From positions 5,612,126-5,676,125 of the forward strand of contig NC_087391.1 of NCBI RefSeq assembly GCF_963675165.1: a stretch of 64,000 nucleotides of DNA, given 5' to 3'. The position numbers and the translations under genes are program-made. Origin of the DNA: Halichondria panicea (lineage: Eukaryota; Porifera; Demospongiae; Suberitida; Halichondriidae). Within the stretch, counting starts at the first letter, position 1. Every line of letters begins with the position of its first letter. Positions 1 through 14,244 of the stretch are shown here, one piece after another. The notes under the pieces were generated by a model. It made no database searches, was not told where the DNA came from, and saw only the letters and a program-made list of their open reading frames with translations.

Positions 1-468
1 TAGTTGAGCTAATGAATTGAATGCCCCTGGCTGTATCTCGGTCAACCTAGAGAACTGAATGGTCCTATCAAAACAGTAAACAGTTCAGTAAACACACACT
101 CCAACCTTTAGCACAAGATACTTACAGTATCCTCAGCGCAGACAGTCCTTGAAAGACGTTGGCTACCAGCACTGTTTCACTGGCTCCCAGGAAAGTTCTG
201 CATAATAGTGTGTGTATGTGTGTATATGAGTGGTGATGGTACTGGCTCACAGTTCCAAGATGGAGCCTGCCATGTTGGTGGTACGGAATCCGTTCATCAC
301 TTCTCCAATGGAAACGGTCAAACCATTTACTCTGCCATTACAGTCGACAATGAGACCATTATCTGAGTCTCGGCGGTTACAGATGCATAACGAGCAAGGG
401 TCTGGAGTCTGCCCCTGCAGCAATACAACCAGACTGAAGAGAAGAGCGACTCTACTGTAAAGAAGCAT
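1..468 (-). CDS. Secreted leucine-rich-repeat protein, 5' part
   Basis: Partial gene running off the left edge. Exons read on the minus strand: 251-468, 126-179 and <1-64, all joined in the same phase. The start ATG (466-468) opens a hydrophobic signal peptide (residues 1-20). A cysteine cluster of the LRRNT type follows (CSLCIC, then VDC). The next exons each encode about one leucine-rich repeat: one contains VFQGLSALRIL, the next LTEIQPGAFNSLAQL, which has the typical pGAFnsL core. One-repeat-per-exon layout is common in extracellular LRR proteins. The protein is probably secreted or the ectodomain of a membrane protein; the C-terminus lies outside the window, so function cannot be given. 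Confidence 0.75.
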
Positions 469-744
469 CTTGAGAGCTAGAGCTAGACGGCTGTTATTAA
501 AATTAATGTTGAAGCTAGCTTTGGAAATAGGGGGAGGGGCTGATTTGTGCAGCGTCAGTAGTTACATTGTAGGTTTAGGTAAAGATCGTCTTTAGAAATT
601 CCATTCAGGTAAAGATCGTGTTTCCATTAAAACTAATAAGTAATAAATAATAATCACAGAACAAAATTTATATAAAATTGCACACACACACACACCCCCA
701 AAGGTTAAAAAACAAAAGTTTCAGAATTGACAAAATCTTCCCTA

Positions 745-3720
<2,976 letters not shown>

Positions 3721-3993
3721 CTTTTAAATATATCCAATCGTCTTTCTTCTAATCTTACACAAGATTGCCAAATCAGCAATTTTTAATCGGCTCACGGGAG
3801 TGAGGTGTTTGTTGTGCACACGCCCTATCTTTCAGGAAGTGACTTCACCTTCTAACATAATTTATTAACACAAAACCTTAGCTAGCGCTAGCTAGCAAAC
3901 TGTACGAGTCAAGCTATAAGATTAGTTGCAATTAAGGACGCAAAGAGACAAGCCCAAGCATCAGTGCAGTATCGTGTATAAAGTCCAAGGCAG
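3721..3993. promoter_or_regulatory. Bidirectional promoter region SIRT2 / ITPK
   Basis: Only 273 bp separate the start codons of two divergent genes, so both promoters must lie here or in their 5' UTRs. No TATA box is evident on either side. The intergenic part is AT-rich, with several gctagc/agctag motifs around 3880-3900. Confidence 0.6.
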
Positions 3994-5047
3994 TTGACTT
4001 ATGGAAAGAACCCTTCGTTGTACAAATTATCGACATCTCGCACTATGATGGCAGCTCAGAACCCTCCCAATTCCTTCATGCACTTTAAGCGAAAAACACA
4101 CACTACAGACCCCCTTGTTCTCAACTCTCTATCAACTACTGTGACGTTTGCAATGCCTGCAGCTGCTGAGGCATTGGAGTTATCATCAAGAAGTGCTCCC
4201 TCCAGCCCTGTCAAGAATGAAAAGAAAAGAAAAGGTTTTCTGAAACATCTCACTAGGCCCAAAAGTCCCACTTCTCCAAGATCCCATCCTAACTCTGACC
4301 CAGAGAGATCTCCCAGTCCAAACCCACGCCCAAAATGGCTTGTTTTCAAGAACCACAAAAGAAAGAAGTCCAAGGACTCCAAGGATGCCAATGGTGGACG
4401 GGCGACTCCTGTTGGAGATGGAAGTCACGACGACTTGTCTAGAACTCTTGAACCTGTAGCCACACCAGTGTACGACCTACCCGGGCAAACACCGCCTCTT
4501 CTCAAGTCTGCTTCCGGTTCCAATATCCCAGTTATCACAGTCTCCCATTCTGGTTCAGGGGAGGTCAACCTATCTGGCTCACTGGACGATGTGAGTAAGC
4601 AACGGAAACTATCCCAAACCTCCCACTGCTCCTCTAACTTTCCATCTACCGGCACCTCGGGCGTGGGCAGTCTTCTCTCCCCTTCTGGTGATGAGGGGTA
4701 CGATCTTGAGTCTCCTATTTCCCCGCTTTCCTCAAGAACCTCAAGTTTTACCGAGCACACACTGGGCGATTTATCAGACATGGAGTTAATATCTCCTGTG
4801 GGCAGTGATCCGGAAACGATAACGTCCCTTCAAGGCAGTAGCCCACCCCCCCAAGACGAGGGGTCATCTCCCACTGACTCTAACCATCGAGCTATGTCAC
4901 CTGGCAAAGGAGCGCTAGGGAAGTTTAAGAGGGACAAGAAATCTTCAGAGTTTGTGAGTAGTAATTGTATTCATAGGCCCTGAGTGCAATTACAAGTGGG
5001 AATTGAAGGGTGTGATGGTCTATTAGTCTGCTTCAGCTAAACAAATA

Positions 5048-5135
<88 letters not shown>

Positions 5136-7004
5136 GGTTCAACCTCAAGAAAGCTGTTAAAGCATGGTCGCCGTTTGCTGTCCAATTCAAGAAAAAATGC
5201 TACCCTTGGGTGCAGCTAGCTGGTCATAAAGGTACACCCAATACTATAAACTAACACACAGCTCCCTTCACTTCCCTTCTGTTTTGGTAGTGCTATGTAA
5301 GAAGCAGCCATACTGTGTTTCCTCTATCAAAGAAATGACCTTAAATTACTGTTTCCCTCTTTCCCTAATGTTCTATGGCTAGCCACATGTACCTGATTAG
5401 GCCTCGCTCAGATATCCTCATTCTTGACTGTGTATTGTGTGTCATCTCTTTCTTTCCTTGAAACTGATCTAAGGTTTTACCTGGCCTTATATTTGAATGG
5501 GGTTACACAATTATGTAATGAACCGTGAAATTGCATGCCAGTCCAGTAAATTATCATTGTACTTGCAACTTAATCATGCGTGATGTAGCACGACCTCAAC
5601 TAATCCCCTCCGTCCTCTGCAGGTAACTTCATGCCTGGTGATGAAGCAGGCACCATCATGAAGAAATCTGATCCCAACGAACGAAAGGCCCTGCAAGAGT
5701 TAATGAACGATACCCTCAAACCGTTTGTACCAGAGTTCAAGAAGGTCATTGAGAAAGATGGCCACAGTGAGTGTTGTACAGTACTACAGTAGCGGGACTA
5801 GTAGCTATAGGTGGTCATGGCTACTGAAGCTGTGGGTGGGGCAGCCTCACCTCAACCACGTGGGGGACCAGTTATTGGAAGCCAGGGATTTTATGACATG
5901 AATTGTGGAACCAATGTTGTCTATTAGACGTATTGTATATGTCTGTCTCGACTATGCTGATAGATTCCTGTGTCAGATTATTGCCATGATTGGCAAGTGT
6001 GTACTATATCCTCCTGGTCTAGGATTACTGGCTGCATGGGACTATTATAATAGTTTATTTAGCATTTGGAACTATCCTTCTCATAGCTTCCTCTATAATA
6101 GGTCTTCTCCACTCTGACTAGTGTGTGTGTGTGTGTGTGTCGGGGGGGGGGGGGGGGGGGGGGGGGGTTGACTTAAAAGAGTGGGACATTCATTTACACC
6201 TCTGGGGGGGTTGTGTGTGTGTGTGTTGACTTAAAAGAGTGGGACATTCATTTACACCTCTCTCCCAATCAACACCTATCAATTCCTGTTAGTCTCACCT
6301 CAGGCAGTGTGTGACAACCCTAGCTACAATGTCCAATCTCAATGACTTTCCAATCATTCTCCTCTAAACATAGGGTGCAAAGTATGTACTGTGTACTTCC
6401 TGATACCTCACACAAGTGATGGTACTAGTGATGCATTGCTTGTCATAATGATGGGATACATGCGATGTCAACACAGTGTAGAAATCATGTACCATGTCTT
6501 TGTTTGGTGTTAACTTATAGGTTTGTTCATATATAGCCACTTGTGCTTTGTCCTACTGATTGCTTGTGAATTAGCTGCTCTGACTAGAACACCTTGTGTG
6601 TGTGTGTGGTGCTGGCCTGGCAGAACCACCCTCTTTGCACTCCTAATGACTCTGCTATGTTCTCATATCACACTATGAATGCTAATAGCATTGTTATCTA
6701 TACACATGAATAGCAGGTTCTCAATTAAAGCAATAACAAAACCACTTATTGGACTGTGTATTACAAAACAAACTGGACTTTATATATTAAAAGGATGTTG
6801 TTACAGTAACTATATGTATATATGTATATATATATATGTATCTGTACTTTACCCCCCCCCCCTCCCTCCATTAACCCCTGCAGTGTACGTGGAGATGACC
6901 GACCTCCTACGTGAGTTTGAGGAGCCAGCTGTAATGGACATCAAGGTGGGTCTACGTACCTACCTGGAGGAGGAGCTGAGGAAGAAAGCCCTTCGAGCCG
7001 TGAG

Positions 7005-7040
<36 letters not shown>

Positions 7041-9972
7041 GCGTGTGCGTGTGTGTGTGTGTGTGTGCGGGGGAGCATTCTGAGTGTTTATATAGTCTAG
7101 TCAGGAGCACTAAAACAGGCCGTGTGTCTATTGCATATCCTATCCTCATACCTGGCACTGGATGTTTAGGCTTGTGTGTAAATAGCTGGTCTCTGAGGGC
7201 CATTGAATTTGTAGAGGAAATTATACAACGCTCTAGTGAAGTGAGAACTTCCCCACTCTTGTTGTTACACAAGCAATCAGTCAATGTCCAGTGGTCACAG
7301 TGTCCGTGCTCTGTGTGTGTATAAACTAACTATATGTTTGGGAACATTTTGAGCATTTTCTCATTATAATCATTAACCTGAAGCCTAGTTGAAGAATGTG
7401 CTAATGTAGCGCTGGAATTGACACTAGCTGTTGTCATATAAGGAAAGGGAAAGGGTTAAAGTGACATTGTAGGAAGCATATACTGTTAGCGCTAGTGGGG
7501 TCACTGTTAGTGTGTGGTCACACCTTTTGTGTAGGTTCTCTTCTGGTTGGTAAGGTTACCCTCTGATATAGAATGTACTGCTTGTACTGTACTGTGCACT
7601 AGAGTGCTCTAATGAGGTCAGAAATTTTGTTGATTTGCTGAGGCATCCTCTAGTTGGTATTGTAGTAGATCACATCCTGTCTAGGGTTTCTGTGTGTGTA
7701 CAGCCAGTCGAACGTCTCTACTGCTATATGTTATACTACAGGGTCAGTCATGTGCTATAGCTATACGTTGCGAAACCTCTGCTGTCCTTGTACACATTCA
7801 GGAAGCTTGTACCCACTGAATAGTGATTGTGTGTGTTAATAACATTGAACTTCCTTAGCTGTTTGTCATTGAGAGCTGCTAAAAGCAACAACTTTAGTAA
7901 ATAACTCTGTTCTGTTTTTGAGCAGCCCATAAGTGTTGTACAAAGTGGGCAACAAGGGTTGGTTGCCTTGCCACTCAATAACTAGCATGTACATATATAT
8001 TCATGGGGTGTTTGTCGGATGTATTTGATGTAATGTGATTATGGCAGGTCGGGTAAACACATTGCAAATATGAATATGGTGTTATCATTATGTAACTATG
8101 TGTAACTGTGCCTAGTGAACCCTGACCTTTGTGTTGGCTACTATAATGTGCGTGAAATTCTATCTTTGCTATCGATGGCCGAGTTTTTTTATTAGTCTCA
8201 CAAGTTCAAAACATTACTGGCTGTAAAAATTGACCTCTCCACTTTATATGGTTGTGGACATGCCTTCTCTATTACCTGTGTTGCCATGGCCACCACCTAT
8301 TAGTATAGCTCTAGCATTTGATTGGCTAATTATAGGCCGACTCCAAACAAGGATTTGTTTACGTCCTATTTTTCGTATGTAATTCACACTATCAGGATGT
8401 TCTGTATAAATATAGTAATATGATATATCCCCACCCCCACCTCCTCAGGACATGTACAACAAGATGGTGAAGGTAGACCCTCATGAGCCTACCGAGTCTG
8501 AGCATGCCCAGAAGGCCATCACTAAGCCACGCTACATGCAATGGCGGGAGTCCCTCTCTTCATCCTCAACACTCGGCTTCAGGATTGAAGGCATTAAGGT
8601 GAGACCAGCTCAGTGGCAGTTTCTATATGATGTATTGATAGTAGTACGTGTTTCCTAGCTTGTCGTAGTCGTCCTGTTGTTGTTGCGTGTCTCTTATGCA
8701 CTTTCACTGTTTGTGTAGCACTGGAAGTTGTTTGTGTAAATCTTGACATTTCCGGCATTAATTCCCCAGCCAATGATAGCTTTGATACATTTCATGTGTT
8801 TGTATCTTAGAAACTTATCTGCTTATAGTCTCCTCACACTAGATGCATTGTATGCACATGTGTGTGCCGGGGTATTGTGCAATTACTGAGGATAACTGCA
8901 TTTACCCATTTTAGGGGTTCTGGAGAATACCTTCACCTTTATATTTGCCTAGTGGTTAATGAGCTGTAGTGTGTGTGGGTGATCATGTGTGTGGGGGAGT
9001 GTGTATTGGGTGGTTAAACACACACACAGTGGGTTGGTGGGTTGGCCAGTGGGTGAGCCTGCCCACTGGTAACCTATAGTCATGTGTACCCACATCCTAC
9101 TGTGTGTTGTTGTGTTGGCACTTCCTGAGAGGATGTGTATACATGGGATACCATGCACACACACGGCAGGCACACTCTTCATGTTTACCCTCCATTACAC
9201 ACACGCATGCTTCTAGACTAGTGATGGTACTGCTCTGACAGAGTTTAAAGAGACCAAAGCAGAGGAAGATGTTGTGAAGGCATTGAGACTGTTTCTGGAG
9301 GAGAACCCAGCTGTCAAGGTATAGTGCTGTGTGGTATAGCCTCTAGTGCTGTGTGTTGTTGTGTCTGGGGCAGTATCAGTGTATGAATCTAGTGACAATG
9401 TACTTAGTGGGCATGTGGTCTCCTGTCCCAGGCGTTTGTGGTCACTGCTATTGTTTGCCAGTTTATTGTGTTGACCTACTAATCACCTCCAGCTGTCTGC
9501 TCCCACTATTGACCAATACCATGGCTACCTATGTGTTTGATTGTTCCCTCCTTTGTCTCCTGCAGGGTCCTTTTCTGAGAAGACTGCTGGAGATCAGAGC
9601 AGGCCTGGAAAGATCAGAATACTTCAGATCTCATGAGGTATGTCACGCATCTAGTTGAAAGGTGTTCTCACTTAAAGCAAATTACCCTAGGGAGATTGGA
9701 TTACATTATACATACTATAGTGCTGATACACAATGTCCGATTGTACCATAGACCACCCTCTCTTACCACACACACAGCTGATTGGCAGCTCACTCCTCTT
9801 TGTCTACGACAGTACGAGTATGTGTAGTGTGCATATGATCGATTTTGGCAAGACAGTGGGCCTCCCTGACGGTGTGTCAGTGTCCCATCGCGAACCCTGG
9901 GTGGACGGTAACCACGAGGATGGTTATCTACTGGGACTGGACAACCTTATCAGATGTTGGGAACACCTTTAG
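3994..9972 (+). CDS. ITPK: Inositol-trisphosphate 3-kinase
   Basis: Eight exons: 3994-4953, 5135-5231, 5623-5766, 6884-6999, 8449-8598, 9217-9318, 9566-9637, 9778-9972; 611 aa. It phosphorylates Ins(1,4,5)P3 to Ins(1,3,4,5)P4, ending the IP3 calcium signal. The C-terminal catalytic part (about 330-611) carries the IPK-family hallmarks: [17 protein letters not shown] (the PxxxDxKxG signature), [41 protein letters not shown] and MIDFGKT, whose Asp binds the metal. It ends [14 protein letters not shown] as in vertebrate ITPKA/B/C. The first exon encodes about 320 residues rich in Ser, Pro and Lys with no recognised domain, probably a regulatory or targeting tail. In-frame ATGs at 4045 and 4048 are alternative starts. 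Which vertebrate paralogue it matches cannot be said; it is probably ancestral to all three. Confidence 0.93.
5051..5133. repeat. (CA)n microsatellite forming an ITPK acceptor tract
   Basis: A nearly pure CA tract runs into the AG acceptor of ITPK exon 2, whose first coding base is 5135. Length changes here would alter the spacing between branch point and acceptor. Confidence 0.9.
6121..6261. repeat. GT tract, 26-G run and 35-bp direct duplication
   Basis: In an ITPK intron, a GT tract leads into a run of about 26 G (6142-6167). A 35-bp segment starting tgacttaaaagagtgggaca then occurs twice (about 6169-6203 and 6227-6261). The G run could form a G-quadruplex or be a sequencing artefact. Confidence 0.8.
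7000..8448 (+). other. ITPK intron 4, no other gene seen
   Basis: A 1.45-kb intron that opens with a GT microsatellite (7008-7070). The rest is AT-rich unique sequence. I see no exon, inverted repeat or transposon in it. Confidence 0.6.
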
Positions 9973-10527
9973 CTCTGTACTGTGTGTGTTTGTGATGTGT
10001 TTGTGACTATTCGACAGATTGTTGTGTTGTGTATTGTACCTGGTTGTTGTGTATCTACCCAGTCTATGGTTGTGATTGTCCAATCAGTGTGTTCATTTTA
10101 GTAGTAGTTTGTGTTCCTATGACTACCACTTTTTTATGTTGTGCAAGCCTTTGCAATTCATTGAAGCACTTTACTTGACTGATAATTTTATGTAATTACA
10201 AGATGAAGGGCTCCAGGGTTATGCACTAATTAATGAGCCTGCAACCCACCATACAATCTATGAACCCACAAATCCCCTTGTGTATTTATAGGGGGAGCAG
10301 TGAGCAAGAACTCTGCTGTCATGCGTGTTCATTTTTTTGCAAATCGTAGTTTTGTTCTTTTGTGTATAATTATTTAGTAGCTAGCTTACCAGTACAGTAA
10401 ACAATAGATCTCTACACCAGCCCCACCTCTTGTCCCAAGGAGGGGAAAACCCTGAGACTTATCCTTTATCTATGTATGACACTTGGGGGACACACATAAA
10501 ATGAATACACAGTTCAAACACACTCTA
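9973..10527. other. Convergent 3' intergenic region ITPK / COQ8A
   Basis: The 555 bp between two stop codons of convergent genes. It is AT-rich and should hold both 3' UTRs and polyadenylation sites. No further gene was recognised. Confidence 0.6.
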
Positions 10528-13500
10528 CTAGGCTAAGAGAGTTGATTGTTGGTAATTGTCCACAGCTTTCTGGAAGACATTATAGCAGTTGAACTTTGCT
10601 TGCAGCCGAGCGCAGAGCAGGAAGGAGCCGGCCATCTTTCTATGGAGAGAGTAGCATTCCTCAGGAGGTGGAGTCAGTCGATCGTAGAGGAGGGAGGGTA
10701 GTAGTCGTTGGACACGCGCTGTTGTATCCTGGCTACCAAAGTCAAACACTGTGTCACTACGAAAGGGCTCTCCAAGGATCAGCAAAGAGTCGAGATAGGC
10801 AGCAATGTGGGCCTGTATGCGTGTGTGGAAGGGGGGAAGTATCACATGGGCAGCAATGTGGGCGTGTGTGTGGGAGGGGGGAAGTATCACATGCTTGTGT
10901 GTGTGTGGGGGGAGGGAGTGTTATCAACTTCCACTAGTACAGGATACACTGCTTTCCAAACAAGACCTGTTCCTGTGGTGTACAATGTAACTGACTCTAC
11001 TCCCAAGGAAGGCCTTCCTGACACAACAGCAGGGAGGATATGTGAGCTATGGTGCTCAATGGTGGCTCATTAGTGACTTAAGGATTACGGAAACTAAAAT
11101 TTAATACTTCCAGAAAAGGATTATTAAGGATGCAACATCAATATAGAGAGGGCATAAATACACTAACTTCCTGAGGAATGTACATATGTCTCAATACAGG
11201 TACACCTCATGTGTGCATGTCTCGATACAGGTACACCTAATGTATGCATGTACAGGGCAATACCGTATAAAGGGAATTGTTCATGCAATGCACATTTTGT
11301 TTTTCGAGGGCAGAGTGGTTAGTACGCAAATTAAAACTGGGAGAAACTCCCATGCAACGGTGTTTCATACGTGTTTTTGAACATGAGGGAACATTTCCCA
11401 GTACAGAGTACACCAGCATACACTACTGTACCTTGCTTTCGTAGCCAGTGATAAAATTGATATTCTTAGAGAGTTCAATAACACGCTCGTTATCCCCCAT
11501 GACTGCCGCATGGATCACCTGATAAGGAGGCCAGTCACATGACTATCAGAGATGCACTAACACATTACCTTGACGTATTTGTCTGTGAACTGGTTCGAAT
11601 ACTCCCTACTTGCACCAAAGTCCAGCAGGAAGATCTGAGAGAGTGATAACACAGTCAGCAGAGATATCACAACCACTGTACATAGTCAGCAGAGATATCA
11701 CAACCACTGTACATGTATGCACCTTATTGTTAGTCTCATTGAAGTAAAAATTGGACCAGTTTGGGTCTGTCTGCATGAACCGGAATTCAAATAGTTCTCT
11801 TAGACACAGGCTAATAATGCGCTCAGATATCTAGGAAGGAGGAGGATGCAGACAGCATTACACTGACAGAGAAAAGACAACAGGTTCTTCTAAGCTTCCA
11901 GGAAATCACAATAATTATCACTGAAAATGGACAACTAGAACTACTAAAGTTATGGCTCTCAGTGTTCTATGGCTACCATCTCCCGTACTACATAATGGAG
12001 TGGACGGAAACGTTTACAGCAACTAGCTCACATCGTTCTTGAGTGTCTGAGGGAGATGGTGGCACTGGTCCAATGGAAGACCATGAATCAGCTCTGCAGT
12101 CAGCACACGTTTGGTAGACAGTTCAGGCACTATAGTAGGCACACCAAACCGAGGGTCATCTGCTAACAGCTCCCTGAGTGGAAGAAATCATTATATAAAA
12201 TGCATGATCTTTACCTATAATAAATACACTTATTCAACTACACTTATTCAACTACACACATGCGCAGTGTACCTGAACCGCTCCCCACACTCTGCCCACA
12301 CGCGCAGTGTACCTGAACCGCTCCCCACACTCTGCCCACACGCGCAGTGTACCTGAACCGCTCCCCACACTCTGCCCACACGCGCAGTGTACCTGAACCG
12401 CTCCCCACACTCTGCCCACACGCGCAGTGTACCTGAACCGCTCCCCACACTCTGCCCACACACGCAGTGTACCTGAACCGCTCCCCACACTCTGCCCACA
12501 CACGCAGTGTACCTGAACCGCTCCCCACACTCCGCCTCTCTCTCATAGTCAACCTCCCAGGCCAACTCTCTCCTAGCCACTGCTATGACATCATCCACAA
12601 ACAGGCCCTCAGGCAGTATATTCCACACCTTGAGCACACCCATCAGATTATCAATGTCACTGTCAATGCTCTGAGCCACTCCAGGATACTGGGAAGAAGA
12701 ATCAAGGAATCATTTCGGACAAATTAAGGAGGCTAGGGAATTCACTCTGGGACTCGTATATTGGACCTACCTGTATCTTCATGGCCACCTCTCTCCCGTC
12801 CTTCAAGACTGCACGATGCACTTGTCCTATGGAGGCAGCTGCTAGTGGGTGTGGTTCAAACACCTCCACCTTGCTACGCCAGTCTTTACCCAACTCATTC
12901 ACAAGAACACTCTGTGTGTGTGTGTGTGTGTGTGTGGGCGTGTGTGTGTGTGTGTGTGTGGATAGTGTGAGGATTGAAGCACATTACCTCAAGTTGCCAA
13001 GTCGGCATAAAGTCAGCGTTATTTCTCACTCTCTCAAACACTTCCTGCATCGGCTCTGGTACTAGCGACCCATCTGAGGGGGCAGGGGTTACCATAGCAA
13101 CACACATACACAACACCCTGCTTACCTTGCAAACTAATTATCTGACCAATCTTGAGAGCAGCTCCACGCACACGACATAAAGTGCTGACGATACGTTCCA
13201 TGTTCCCCTCGCTAAGGAAGGCACTGGAAATGTTAGCCCCGCCCACTTCCTGTGAGAGACCCACCGCTCTCTTAGCCACCTCTGTTGCTGTACCCAGTCC
13301 TAGTCCCGCGGCCAGACCTCCAAAACTGACTAATCTACTGAGCCTAGACGCAGGCACCGCCCTCTCACGAGCTCTGTGATGGATCTGAGCGGTGATATAT
13401 CAATGGAGGGAGATACGATTATCAACGACATAAACTACCTTTTGTTTTTTGTTCCTCCGTTTACTCCTCCCAGCGTCTATAGTATCACTAGTCACACCAC

Positions 13501-13873
13501 CTCTCATTACTGCTGACGTGTGGAGACTACGGCGACTACCCACTCTCCAACATGCTGACCATGTGTGATAGCGTTTAGAGTTGGTGGGGGGTCCGTTGGT
13601 AGGGGGTCTGTTAGTGGGGGGTCCGCTCGTGGACTGCTGATATTTTGTGAGCTCCTCGAACTCTTTAGCAAGCTGGCTCTTTTCAACAACTTCATCTTCA
13701 GATATTACTTCATTTGTTGTTTTGGCATCTTGTTGTTTAAGGGATCGGGACTGGGGCACAAGGATGGCACTGGCTTTCCTGGATATAGCTTGCAACTCTG
13801 AGCCTATCTCACTCGAGAAGGCGACGGCTACTTTCCTCAGCCCATTCAATAGTCCAAACAGATCTTTAGCCAT
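10528..13873 (-). CDS. COQ8A: COQ8A/ADCK3, UbiB-type atypical kinase of coenzyme Q synthesis
   Basis: Ten exons (minus): 13439-13873, 13126-13384, 12988-13073, 12771-12911, 12513-12688, 12032-12173, 11723-11830, 11569-11634, 11432-11518, 10528-10812; 594 aa. COQ8 is a mitochondrial ATPase/atypical kinase that supports the ubiquinone synthesis complex. Seen: KIGQ (223-226), the COQ8-specific KxGQ motif; the alanine-rich nucleotide loop AAAS (284-287) in [11 protein letters not shown]; Lys305 in [30 protein letters not shown] (exon from 11830); DFG (454-456); and the family end [17 protein letters not shown]. The first 145 residues are a poorly conserved N-terminal region. An upstream in-frame ATG at 13897 is an alternative start. 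The exon ending at 12513 has a 5' splice site repeated seven times (see repeat at 12255-12535). The protein lacks nothing needed for function as far as visible. Confidence 0.93.
10799..10899. repeat. ~50-bp tandem duplication across a COQ8A acceptor
   Basis: Two diverged copies of a unit containing gcagcaatgtgggc and ggggggaagtatcacatg span the 5' end of the last COQ8A exon (10812) and the adjoining intron. The intronic copy repeats the first coding bases but has no cag before them, so only the exon-adjacent copy is a usable acceptor. Confidence 0.8.
12255..12535. repeat. 40-bp minisatellite repeating a COQ8A exon/intron junction, 7 copies
   Basis: Seven head-to-tail 40-bp units, each containing cctgaaccgctccccacac. 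On the minus strand each unit holds the last coding bases (GAGCGGTTCAG) and a complete donor (GTACAC). The junctions fall at 12513, 12473, 12433, 12393, 12353, 12313 and 12273. The donor at 12513 gives the family-length protein; those at 12393 and 12273 would add exactly 120 or 240 nt and keep the downstream frame. Confidence 0.9.
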
Positions 13874-14244
13874 TATAGAATAGCTAGTTATTATCAATAG
13901 CTGAGACAGTTACTAGACTTAACAGTATGGTGCGCATCATTTAGAGCTAAAAGCACTAAATGGGCTCTATTTCGAGACGATTAGAGTGTATTTTGTTAGT
14001 GCGCATGCGCAAGCCTCCACGAGGCCGCCTGGAGGGATATCTCACCCATTTCTAAAGACACTGCATAATTAGTGAGTATACTTCACATGCACAGGGTCAA
14101 TTATTCATTTCTGAGCCCTTAATCGTATTATCCAATATTTAGAACCACTCACATGCACGTTGTTATTTTAGTTTGCAGTTACGAGTGAACATGTTCTTCG
14201 ATTGTTCGTAGTAATGGTACGTGTACTTTGACCTTCCGTGCAGA
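13874..14244. promoter_or_regulatory. Bidirectional promoter COQ8A / CSE1L with NRF1-like palindrome
   Basis: This 371-bp spacer between two divergent housekeeping genes contains the perfect 12-bp palindrome TGCGCATGCGCA at 14000-14011. That is the consensus binding site of NRF1, a transcription factor conserved in animals that often controls mitochondrial and bidirectional promoters. The assignment rests on the match alone. Confidence 0.65.

Noticed and set aside
10813-11431. A missing COQ8A microexon between GYESK and the last exon
   Set aside because: Alignment with human COQ8A shows equal length (KVMEDAHLD against KAHIAAYLD), so nothing is missing.
12255-12535. CRISPR-like array
   Set aside because: Units are contiguous with no unique spacers and lie across an animal exon border; it is a minisatellite.
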